6,625 bases of DNA from Candidatus Staskawiczbacteria bacterium. GTDB lineage: Bacteria; Patescibacteriota; Minisyncoccia; Minisyncoccales; Staskawiczbacteraceae. The position numbers and the translations under genes were made by a program. Under the pieces are notes generated by a model. It was not told the DNA's origin. It saw only the letters and a list, made by a program, of their open reading frames with translations, and searched no databases. Shown here one piece after another: positions 1 to 4,377 of the stretch. Every line of letters begins with the position of its first letter. Position 1 is the stretch's first letter. The DNA is taken from NCBI GenBank assembly GCA_026395275.1, contig JAPLZA010000012.1, positions 1 through 6,625 on the forward strand, written 5' to 3'.

Positions 1-1047
1 CCGTTAATTGGAGGACCAATGATTGATAATTTAGGTTGGAGATCAATATTTTTACTAAACATCCCTGTTGGAATTGTGGGAACAATTATGGCTTTTGTTT
101 TCGTAAACGAATCTGTTTCAGGGAATCAAGCCAAAAAATTCGACTGGTGGGGAGCGTTAACTCTTGGAACCGCACTTTCGGCATTAGTTTTAGTTTTAGA
201 CCAAGGAAACGCATGGGGCTGGTCAGACTACAGAAGTATGATTTGTTATTTTATAACAGTTTTGTTTACGTTCATATTTTTATTTATTGAAGCAAAAGCA
301 GAAGATCCTATAGTTGACCTTAAATTTTTCAAAAACAGCGTTTTCGTAAACACCCTTGTAAATAACTTTGTGGTTTTTATGGCATTAATGGGGGCTATTT
401 TCTTAGTTCCAGTTTTCGTGCTGACTTATTTGGGATACAACGCCACAAAAACCGGCTTAATTTTTATACCAATGGCTTTTTGTATGGTTATTTTTTCTGC
501 AATTGGGGGAAGCTTAACAGGAAAAGTAAAACCCAAATATGTTGTTTTTATAAGCACTATTGTAGCAGCCTTTGGAGTTTACCTTTTTACTTTTTTAGAC
601 CCAAGGTCAACTCTTATTGATGTTCTTATCCCTCTTTCTATAATGGCTATGGGTTTGGGGTTTGGAATGGCTCAACGTACCAGTATAGTTGCTGCAGTTG
701 TACCAATTGAAGAAATGGGAATTGCTTCTTCGGTTTTGGCTTTAGGAAGAAATATTGCCGGAGCTTTTGGTGTTGCAATTTTCGGAACCATTTTAACCAA
801 TGCCACCAAACGAAACCTTTTAAATACTGCTTATCATAGTGTTATAAATGTTTTAAACCCTGTCACATATCAGCAGGGCGTGGCTCTTGTTATATTAAAA
901 GCCCAAATAGATGCCTATAAACCAGTTTTTATTACTGCTTCAATTGTGTTGCTTATCGGTTCATTTTTAGCATTATTTATGAACGTGTCTAAAGAACAAA
1001 TGCGTTCAAAGCATGAAGGAGAACCTCAAGATTTCGTTGAAGTTTAG
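1..1047 (+). CDS. DHA2-type (EmrB/QacA-like) multidrug MFS exporter, 3' part
   Basis: This is an inner-membrane drug:H+ antiporter of the 14-TM DHA2 family, cut by the left edge. The frame is open from base 1, so the ATG at 19 is internal. The first residues, PLIGGP followed by LGWRSIFLLNIPVGI, match the end of motif C in TM5 and the start of TM6. About nine hydrophobic segments follow, consistent with TM6 to TM14, including FDWWGALTLG before TM7 and GLGFGMAQRTS in TM12. About 348 residues are visible of the 480-500 usual for the family. The tail KHEGEPQDFVEV is hydrophilic and cytosolic. The stop is TAG. No hairpin terminator follows. The substrate cannot be told from sequence. Family confidence is high; 'multidrug' is family knowledge. 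Confidence 0.9.
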   Translation, partial: PLIGGPMIDNLGWRSIFLLNIPVGIVGTIMAFVFVNESVSGNQAKKFDWWGALTLGTALSALVLVLDQGNAWGWSDYRSMICYFITVLFTFIFLFIEAKAEDPIVDLKFFKNSVFVNTLVNNFVVFMALMGAIFLVPVFVLTYLGYNATKTGLIFIPMAFCMVIFSAIGGSLTGKVKPKYVVFISTIVAAFGVYLFTFLDPRSTLIDVLIPLSIMAMGLGFGMAQRTSIVAAVVPIEEMGIASSVLALGRNIAGAFGVAIFGTILTNATKRNLLNTAYHSVINVLNPVTYQQGVALVILKAQIDAYKPVFITASIVLLIGSFLALFMNVSKEQMRSKHEGEPQDFVEV

Positions 1048-1048
1048 G

Positions 1049-1078
1049 TTGTAAGTGTTATAATAAGTTATATATAAT
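1049..1078 (+). promoter_or_regulatory. Putative promoter of the 73-aa membrane protein gene
   Basis: A TTGTAA box (1049-1054) and a TATAAT box (1073-1078) are separated by 18 bases. A second TATAAT lies at 1059-1064. Transcription would start near 1085, only about 9 bases before the ATG, which agrees with the lack of a Shine-Dalgarno site. The -35 match is modest (4 of 6) in very AT-rich sequence. Confidence 0.45.
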
Positions 1079-1093
1079 TAATAAAGTAAATTT

Positions 1094-1315
1094 ATGTTTA
1101 TAGCAATTATATTTATAGCAATTGGTTTAGCCATGGTTTTAAACGCCATGGGATTATTAACCGGGAGTTTTTGGGGAATTTTCTGGGGAATAATTTTTTT
1201 GGCGGTAGGATGTAAAATGATAATCAAAAAAAACGGATGCCCAATGTGCGGATGGGGAGTTATGCATAAAAAAATGCACGACAATTGCGAGTGCGACTGC
1301 GACCACCAAGAATAA
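1094..1315 (+). CDS. Small two-TM membrane protein with cysteine/histidine-rich tail
   Basis: 73 aa. Residues 1-22 and 26-44 are hydrophobic and rich in Gly, Ile and Phe, giving a hairpin of two membrane helices reminiscent of the LiaI/LiaF-type (DUF5668-like) membrane domain. The tail holds C49-P-M-C52-G-W, H58, H62, then C65-E-C67-D-C69 and H71, which could bind a metal such as zinc or form disulfides. No enzyme motif is seen. No SD precedes the ATG; the likely promoter puts the transcript start about 9 bases upstream, so translation may be nearly leaderless. A strong hairpin terminator lies 7 bases after the stop, so it is probably its own unit. The function is unknown. The coding call is supported by the helix pattern, the Cys tail, and the snug fit between promoter and terminator. 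Confidence 0.75.
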   Translation: MFIAIIFIAIGLAMVLNAMGLLTGSFWGIFWGIIFLAVGCKMIIKKNGCPMCGWGVMHKKMHDNCECDCDHQE

Positions 1316-1321
1316 TAATAT

Positions 1322-1358
1322 AAAAAGTCGTCTGCGGTAGAACCAAGACGACTTTTTT
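1322..1358 (+). terminator. Rho-independent terminator
   Basis: A perfect 12-bp stem pairs AAAAAGTCGTCT (1322-1333) with AGACGACTTTTT (1346-1357) round a 12-base loop and ends in a T run. Because A and T tracts flank a GC-rich core, it could work in both directions. It closes the 73-aa gene, and the -10 box of the next gene follows 2 bases later. Confidence 0.9.
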
Positions 1359-1360
1359 GA

Positions 1361-1366
1361 TATAAT
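1361..1366 (+). promoter_or_regulatory. TATAAT -10 box for the 12-TM transporter gene
   Basis: A perfect TATAAT ends 8 bases before the ATG at 1375, so the transcript would start at or within a few bases of the start codon (leaderless). No good -35 is visible: the bases at the right spacing lie in the terminator loop (TAGAAC at 1338-1343). Confidence 0.5.
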
Positions 1367-1374
1367 AATTCAAT

Positions 1375-2565
1375 ATGGAAAATAATAACATACAAAAAAA
1401 GAATCACAATGTTTTTTACGTTGGGCTTTTAAGTTTTTTCGGCGGAATAAGCCAAGATATTTTTTCACCAATTTTACCTATTTATTTAACTTCGGTTTTG
1501 GGCTTTGATAAGGCTGTTGTTGGCATTGCCGAAGGAATAGTTACGGCCTCTGTAAACTTTTTTAGAATTGTAGCAGGACTTTTATCTGACAAATTCAAAA
1601 AACAAAAACCAATAATCTTTTTAGGATACTTTTTATCGATGATAGCCAGACCATTGCTGGTTCTTTTTACAACAGTTGGCGGAGTTCTTGGTTTAAGACT
1701 ACTCGATGGAATAGGAAAAGGCATAAAAGACCCGGCAAAAGATGTTTTGATTGCAGGTTCGTCGGCTAAAGAAACTCGCGGAAAAAGTTTTGGAATAGCA
1801 AGAATGTTAGACACCATGGGTTCTGTTGTGGGGCCGTTAATTTTGTTTGTGCTTTTATATATATTTCAAAACAGCAATGCGCTGTATCATAAAATTTTAC
1901 TTTTTTCTGCAATTCCTTTGGTAATTACTCTTTTACTCATATTCAAATTAAAAGAACTTCCTAAGGCAGAATTTAAAAAAGTAGAAGCTATTGGAACAAA
2001 AGGAAAATTCCCGCCGTCATTTTATGTTTTTATTTCAATAGTTATTCTTTTTACTTTAGGAAATTCTTCTGATGCATTTTTAATTTTAAGAGCAAGAAAT
2101 TTAGGAATAACATTATTGGAAATCCCCTTGGTAATTGCGCTTTTTAATTTTATATATGCCTTGGCAGCAGTCCCGTTTGGCTCGCTGTCAGATAAAATTG
2201 GTAGAATTCCAACATTAGTTATTGGCTGGCTTGCATACGCATTAGTTTATTTAGGATTTGCGCTTGCTACTCACGCAATTTCAATTTGGTTTTTGTATGC
2301 TTTCTATGGAATTTATTATGCAACCAGCGAAGGAGTTTCAAGGGCTTTACTGACAGACATTGTAAACCCCGACCACCGTGGCAGGGCATTTGGTATTTAT
2401 GGCATGGTAGTTGGCCTAACAACTTTACCCGCCAGTTTTTTTGCGGGATTTTTATGGGATAAATTTGGAGCTCCTGTGCCATTTTATTTTGGAGCCACAA
2501 CAGCAGTATTATCGTGCATAGCCTTATTTATATTTTCTAGAACACTAAAAAAGGGAAACATTTAA
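1375..2565 (+). CDS. 12-TM major facilitator superfamily transporter
   Basis: 396 aa, a normal length for a 12-TM MFS protein of the cytoplasmic membrane. The N-terminal half has motif A as GLLSDKFKKQKP (residues 68-79) between TM2 and TM3, and RLLDGIGKGIKDPAKDVLIA (108-127) at TM4, a form seen in MFS efflux permeases of the fosmidomycin-resistance/YfkF-like type. After a basic, charged central loop (about 192-214), the second half repeats the motif as GSLSDKIGR (269-277) and has DHRGRAFGIYG (333-343). The tail is basic (RTLKKGN). The substrate is not predictable; efflux is more likely than uptake by family resemblance. The start is fixed by the TATAAT box 8 bases upstream; there is no SD. 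A terminator follows 5 bases after the stop, so it is monocistronic. It is not a duplicate of the upstream DHA2 protein, which has 14 helices. Confidence 0.9.
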   Translation: MENNNIQKKNHNVFYVGLLSFFGGISQDIFSPILPIYLTSVLGFDKAVVGIAEGIVTASVNFFRIVAGLLSDKFKKQKPIIFLGYFLSMIARPLLVLFTTVGGVLGLRLLDGIGKGIKDPAKDVLIAGSSAKETRGKSFGIARMLDTMGSVVGPLILFVLLYIFQNSNALYHKILLFSAIPLVITLLLIFKLKELPKAEFKKVEAIGTKGKFPPSFYVFISIVILFTLGNSSDAFLILRARNLGITLLEIPLVIALFNFIYALAAVPFGSLSDKIGRIPTLVIGWLAYALVYLGFALATHAISIWFLYAFYGIYYATSEGVSRALLTDIVNPDHRGRAFGIYGMVVGLTTLPASFFAGFLWDKFGAPVPFYFGATTAVLSCIALFIFSRTLKKGNI

Positions 2566-2570
2566 ATATT

Positions 2571-2596
2571 AAAAAACGCCTAACCAGCGTTTTTTT
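2571..2596 (+). terminator. Rho-independent terminator
   Basis: A perfect 9-bp stem pairs AAAAAACGC (2571-2579) with GCGTTTTTT (2587-2595) round the loop CTAACCA, with seven Ts ending at 2596. It ends the transporter transcript. Confidence 0.9.
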
Positions 2597-2597
2597 G

Positions 2598-2625
2598 TTG
2601 ACTATTTTTCACAGAATAGTAGTAT
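2598..2625 (+). promoter_or_regulatory. Putative promoter of the tRNA-like element / 121-aa gene
   Basis: TTGACT (2598-2603) and TAGTAT (2620-2625) are spaced by 16 bases, directly after the preceding terminator. The predicted start near 2632 falls a few bases before the tRNA-like fold at 2639, so the element would sit at the very 5' end of the transcript. Confidence 0.5.
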
Positions 2626-2638
2626 TTAAATATAGATT

Positions 2639-2711
2639 CGGGGTGAAGTCCCCAATAAAGGACCACGCTTCCAGGTGGAGGTTGCGGGTTGAAACCCCGC
2701 CATCCCGACCA
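2639..2711 (+). ncRNA. tRNA-like element (degenerate tRNA or tRNA mimic) in the leader of the 121-aa gene
   Basis: 73 nt that fold like a tRNA at both ends. A 7-bp acceptor stem pairs CGGGGTG (2639-2645) with CATCCCG (2701-2707; one G-U), then comes discriminator A and an encoded CCA (2709-2711). The T arm is GCGGG-TTGAAAC-CCCGC (2684-2700), and the variable region is AGGTT. A D-like arm pairs GTCC with GGAC (2648-2651/2660-2663). The anticodon arm is poor: CCAC/GTGG (2663-2666/2675-2678) closes an 8-base loop holding CTTCCA, as in tRNA-Gly(UCC), and shares base 2663 with the D arm. The acceptor looks tRNA-Pro-like. The D loop CCAATAAA lacks GG, there is no T8, and T-loop position 56 is G rather than C. 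No terminator lies between it and the gene start at 2762. It could be a tRNA pseudogene, a non-translating tRNA, or a leader mimic. Confidence 0.5.
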
Positions 2712-2761
2712 ACCTTTAGCTCGTTGAAAATAAGTTTAGTTCTAAACAAACAGGAGGCAAA

Positions 2762-3127
2762 ATGAGAAAATCGAAAAAATCCCGTCCGCTTGGTGAAAAA
2801 TTCATAAGCAGGATATCTGACGAAAAACTGCTCGAGGAAGTGGAAAGACACATAAAAAACAATCTTGTGGTTTCACTAATCAAAGAAGAAATCAGACGCC
2901 GCATAATGCTCCACAAAACAGTCTCTGAAAGATTGGTTGCGTCGCTAAGCGATGAGCTTGTGGCTTTGGTAAAAAAGATGCGTGGTGCAGATGCAGATCT
3001 TTTGTCGCAGTCCAGACGCTCTAAGGCTTTTGCCAGAAGCTTTGCTCACATCAAATGCCGGTTGGAATCATTGATGGGTGGCAGCGAGTGCGAGTGCTGC
3101 AAAACAGCAGCTTCTGCTGGCAAATAA
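2762..3127 (+). CDS. Hypothetical 121-aa basic helical protein with cysteine cluster
   Basis: I do not recognise this protein. It is soluble and very rich in charged residues, predicted mostly helical: SRPLGEKFISRISDEKLLEEVERH (in two parts, 7-19 and 20-30), then KEEIRRRIMLH (41-51), with a basic patch SRRSKAFARSFAHIKCR (84-100). Cysteines are C99 and the cluster C110-E-C112-C113 near the end, which could bind a metal. The heptad-like spacing suggests a small helical bundle, perhaps nucleic-acid or protein binding, but that is a guess. The ATG has a perfect AGGAGG (2752-2757) 4 bases upstream, unlike the SD-less flanking genes. A tRNA-like fold lies about 50 bases upstream on the same likely transcript, and a small inverted repeat GTTTA/TAAAC precedes the SD. 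A terminator follows. The promoter, SD and terminator support a real gene. Confidence 0.75.
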   Translation: MRKSKKSRPLGEKFISRISDEKLLEEVERHIKNNLVVSLIKEEIRRRIMLHKTVSERLVASLSDELVALVKKMRGADADLLSQSRRSKAFARSFAHIKCRLESLMGGSECECCKTAASAGK

Positions 3128-3145
3128 AGTTTAGAACAGTCATTT

Positions 3146-3175
3146 GGCCCAAGCACAAGCTTCGGGTCTTTTTTT
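3146..3175 (+). terminator. Rho-independent terminator
   Basis: The stem GGCCCAAGC (3146-3154) pairs with GCTT-c-GGGTC (3159-3168), with one bulged C and one G-U, round the loop ACAA. Seven Ts follow (3169-3175). It ends the 121-aa gene. Confidence 0.85.
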
Positions 3176-3188
3176 GTATTTAGTAGGA

Positions 3189-3217
3189 TTGCAAATAACT
3201 AAAATATGTGTTATCAT
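3189..3217 (+). promoter_or_regulatory. Promoter of the carbonic-anhydrase-like gene
   Basis: TTGCAA (3189-3194) and TATCAT (3212-3217) are 17 bases apart. An inverted repeat (ATTTGC at 3220-3225, GCAAAT at 3245-3250) covers the predicted start near 3224. It could be an operator or a 5' hairpin in the roughly 50-base leader. Confidence 0.6.
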
Positions 3218-3276
3218 ATATTTGCTTGCGTTGAATTAAGCGACGCAAATAAATAGAACCTTAACAAGAGGAACCC

Positions 3277-3723
3277 ATGAATGAGACTGAAGAGACGAGA
3301 ACAGCCAAAAAACTCATAATCTATTGTAGTGATACGCGAGTTGATCTCTGGAAAAGGATCAAAAAACATTTGATCCCTGCAGGCGAATGGTGGCAACCCT
3401 TGGGTTTTTTGGGGGGTGCGATTAGTCTTGCACACTCAGAACATTTGCCACTGGAATATGCGGTGTTAATGGTCAAACAAATTCCTTTCGCTATCAGAAA
3501 GTTTCCGACAATAAAAGAGGTCGTCCTTGTTGGGCACGATTGCGGATATTACGAGGATATTCCTCGTGGTATGAACTTTACTGTTGAAGATAAGGAAAAA
3601 GACCTCAGAAAAGCAGCTGCTCTCTTGAGGCGCCATTTTCCCAACATGAAAGTGTCTGCTTTCTTTGCTGAAAAAAAAGACAGCGAATTTAAACGCATCA
3701 AGTGCAGGCGAACCAAGCAATAA
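3277..3723 (+). CDS. Beta-carbonic-anhydrase-like protein
   Basis: 148 aa, shorter than a full beta-carbonic anhydrase (about 190-220). The protein has the family's landmarks in order: Y16-C17-S-D19-T-R21-V (the CxDxR zinc and catalytic-dyad motif), the glycine pair in FLGGA (44-48), and VGHDCGYY (85-92) in the place of the second zinc motif. In typical members that motif is HxxC; here H87 and C89 are only one residue apart. CO2 hydration is therefore uncertain, and it may be a zinc protein of other function related to this fold. The C-terminus is very basic (KRIKCRRTKQ). The start is supported by AAGAGGA (3266-3272) just upstream, a consensus-spaced promoter, and a terminator 21 bases after the stop. 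It stands alone as a transcription unit. Similar short proteins may be common in CPR genomes, but I cannot check this here. Confidence 0.7.
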   Translation: MNETEETRTAKKLIIYCSDTRVDLWKRIKKHLIPAGEWWQPLGFLGGAISLAHSEHLPLEYAVLMVKQIPFAIRKFPTIKEVVLVGHDCGYYEDIPRGMNFTVEDKEKDLRKAAALLRRHFPNMKVSAFFAEKKDSEFKRIKCRRTKQ

Positions 3724-3744
3724 ATCAGTCCCGTAGCTAGTTGT

Positions 3745-3770
3745 GTCTCCCCATAAAGGAGACTTTTTTT
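3745..3770 (+). terminator. Rho-independent terminator
   Basis: GTCTCC (3745-3750) pairs perfectly with GGAGAC (3758-3763) round CCATAAA and is followed by seven Ts. The T run and the next bases, GCATAG, are repeated after the terminator at 4208-4238. Confidence 0.9.
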
Positions 3771-3780
3771 GCATAGACTC

Positions 3781-3809
3781 TTGACTGACCTTAAATAATT
3801 TTCTATCAT
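3781..3809 (+). promoter_or_regulatory. Promoter of the structured RNA locus
   Basis: TTGACT (3781-3786) and TATCAT (3804-3809) are separated by exactly 17 bases. The -10 is the same TATCAT as in the promoter at 3189-3217. It lies right after a terminator and in front of 650 bases without a gene of normal size, so its product should be the RNA starting near 3816. Confidence 0.7.
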
Positions 3810-4014
3810 TAATATTGTGCAATGCGACGGTTAGAGAATGGTGCGTCGCAAACAGGAATGGCCCGGCGGAGTGGCCGGACAGAACGGCAGAGGGGCTTGA
3901 TTAGTAGTGGGAGCTAAAGGCTCAACTGGTTCAGAGCCCCTCTGTCCACTGCCATTTGCTCATTAAAAATTCCACCCACACAATAACCGCAAAACGGCGA
4001 AAGGAGGTGTTGGC

Positions 4015-4053
4015 ATGAAACGACTATTAGTCGTTATCACCGTCGTCGGCTGA
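4015..4053 (+). CDS. Possible 12-codon mini-ORF in the structured RNA
   Basis: It would encode MKRLLVVITVVG, hydrophobic with a basic start, ending in TGA. A perfect CGAAAGGAGG (3998-4007) lies 7 bases before the ATG, the strongest SD context in the window. The start region is covered by the hairpin AACGACTA/TAGTCGTT. It may be a leader peptide; no amino acid is repeated enough to suggest classic attenuation, apart from five Val and two Leu. The coding evidence is the SD only. Confidence 0.4.
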   Translation: MKRLLVVITVVG

Positions 4054-4083
4054 CGTGGCATCGGACTACGAAAGGAGGCCCAC

Positions 4084-4146
4084 ATGCGATTGGAGCATGT
4101 AAGGGTAGTGTGTTCAACTTCAAAAAGCCGGCTGACGGCGAAGTGA
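4084..4146 (+). CDS. Possible 20-codon mini-ORF in the structured RNA
   Basis: It would encode the basic 20-aa peptide MRLEHVRVVC-STSKSRLTAK, ending in TGA. The same CGAAAGGAGG block (4069-4078) lies 5 bases before the ATG. The ATG itself is inside the 6-bp stem ACATGC/GCATGT, so the start codon could be masked. It is in the same frame as the 12-codon mini-ORF 69 bases upstream. It may be a leader peptide or a small regulatory peptide. Confidence 0.4.
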   Translation: MRLEHVRVVCSTSKSRLTAK

Positions 4147-4207
4147 AGGGCAAAAGGGTATTACCACGCCCAGAAGTGAGTATGAGAACATGGGTTCAAA
4201 AAGGTAC

Positions 4208-4238
4208 GCTACCGCCTCAATTAGGGTAGCTTTTTTTT
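4208..4238 (+). terminator. Rho-independent terminator of the structured RNA
   Basis: GCTACC (4208-4213) pairs perfectly with GGTAGC (4225-4230), followed by eight Ts and then GCATAG, as after the terminator at 3745. Only 6 bp, but with a strong T tract. Confidence 0.8.
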
Positions 4239-4253
4239 GCATAGGCGTCCTGG

Positions 4254-4292
4254 CACATAGCATTTTGCGACACGCAAACATGCTACCATGTG
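4254..4292. repeat. Long inverted repeat between the structured RNA and hrcA
   Basis: A 16-bp hairpin has three blocks: CACAT/ATGTG (4254-4258/4288-4292), AGCAT/ATGCT (4259-4263/4280-4284) and TTTGCG/CGCAAA (4264-4269/4273-4278), with the loop ACA and two small bulges on the right arm. It lies outside the preceding transcript and about 30 bases before CIRCE. The nearest T run (4307-4312) is too far away for a normal terminator. Confidence 0.65.
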
Positions 4293-4322
4293 GCAGGATT
4301 GCATCATTTTTTATTTACGTCC

Positions 4323-4349
4323 TTATCACTCTTGACAAGCGATTGCTAA
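4323..4349 (+). promoter_or_regulatory. CIRCE operator (HrcA binding site)
   Basis: TTATCACTC (4323-4331), nine bases, GATTGCTAA (4341-4349). This matches the CIRCE consensus TTAGCACTC-N9-GAGTGCTAA with one mismatch in each arm. The spacer contains the TTGACA -35 box of the hrcA promoter, so bound HrcA would block RNA polymerase directly. Confidence 0.85.
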
Positions 4350-4360
4350 TTTAATAAAAT
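4332..4360 (+). promoter_or_regulatory. Promoter of the hrcA-grpE operon
   Basis: A perfect TTGACA (4332-4337) and TAAAAT (4355-4360) are 17 bases apart, as for a housekeeping-sigma promoter. The start near 4367 leaves a leader of about 11 bases with no SD. Another -10-like TATACT occurs at 4366-4371 but lacks a -35 at proper spacing. Confidence 0.8.
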
Positions 4361-4377
4361 GGCTGTATACTAAAATC

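Larger units (their letters stand above)
3816..4238 (+). ncRNA. Candidate structured RNA, about 420 nt, unknown family
   Basis: This fills the gene-free stretch 3724-4377. Between a consensus-spaced promoter and a terminator lies GC-richer sequence with dense pairing. Hairpin P0 is TGCGACG/CGTCGCA (3823-3829/3844-3850). P1, AATGGC/GCCATT (3857-3862/3951-3956), closes a three-way junction. P2 is CCGGC/GCCGG (3863-3867/3874-3878). P3 is a 12-bp stem (3886-3897/3935-3946, one G-U) capped by GAGC/GCTC (3911-3914/3920-3923). Further on are AACGACTA/TAGTCGTT (4019-4026/4028-4035), ACATGC/GCATGT (4082-4087/4095-4100) and GGGC/GCCC. The second half carries two tiny SD-led reading frames. I see no tmRNA tRNA ends, no RNase P GAGGAAAGTCC box and no SRP domain IV motif. 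It could be a regulatory RNA, a long leader ended by attenuation, or a dual-function RNA. Confidence 0.6.

Noticed and set aside
1078..1407. 109-codon frame on the minus strand
   Set aside because: It covers the 73-aa gene, the terminator and the start of the transporter gene in antisense, has low-complexity Ile/Pro-rich composition and no start context; a shadow.
2639..2711. Ordinary functional tRNA-Gly(UCC) or tRNA-Pro
   Set aside because: The anticodon stem does not form a 5-bp helix with a 7-base loop, it shares a base with the D stem, and T8, G18G19 and C56 are missing; called tRNA-like only.
2609..2916. Minus-strand frames over the tRNA-like element and the 121-aa gene
   Set aside because: The plus-strand gene has promoter, perfect SD and terminator; the minus frames have none and are Ser/Phe-rich shadows.
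4182..4229. 15-codon frame starting at 4182 in the structured RNA
   Set aside because: No SD, and its stop lies inside the terminator stem; nothing supports translation.
3816..4238. tmRNA, RNase P RNA, SRP RNA or T-box identity for the structured RNA
   Set aside because: No tRNA-like ends with CCA, no GAGGAAAGTCC element, no SRP domain IV motif and no T-box sequence were found.
4253..4270. Sigma-54 promoter (TGGCAC ... TTGC)
   Set aside because: The spacing between TGGCAC and TTGC is too long by several bases, and the bases are arms of a hairpin.
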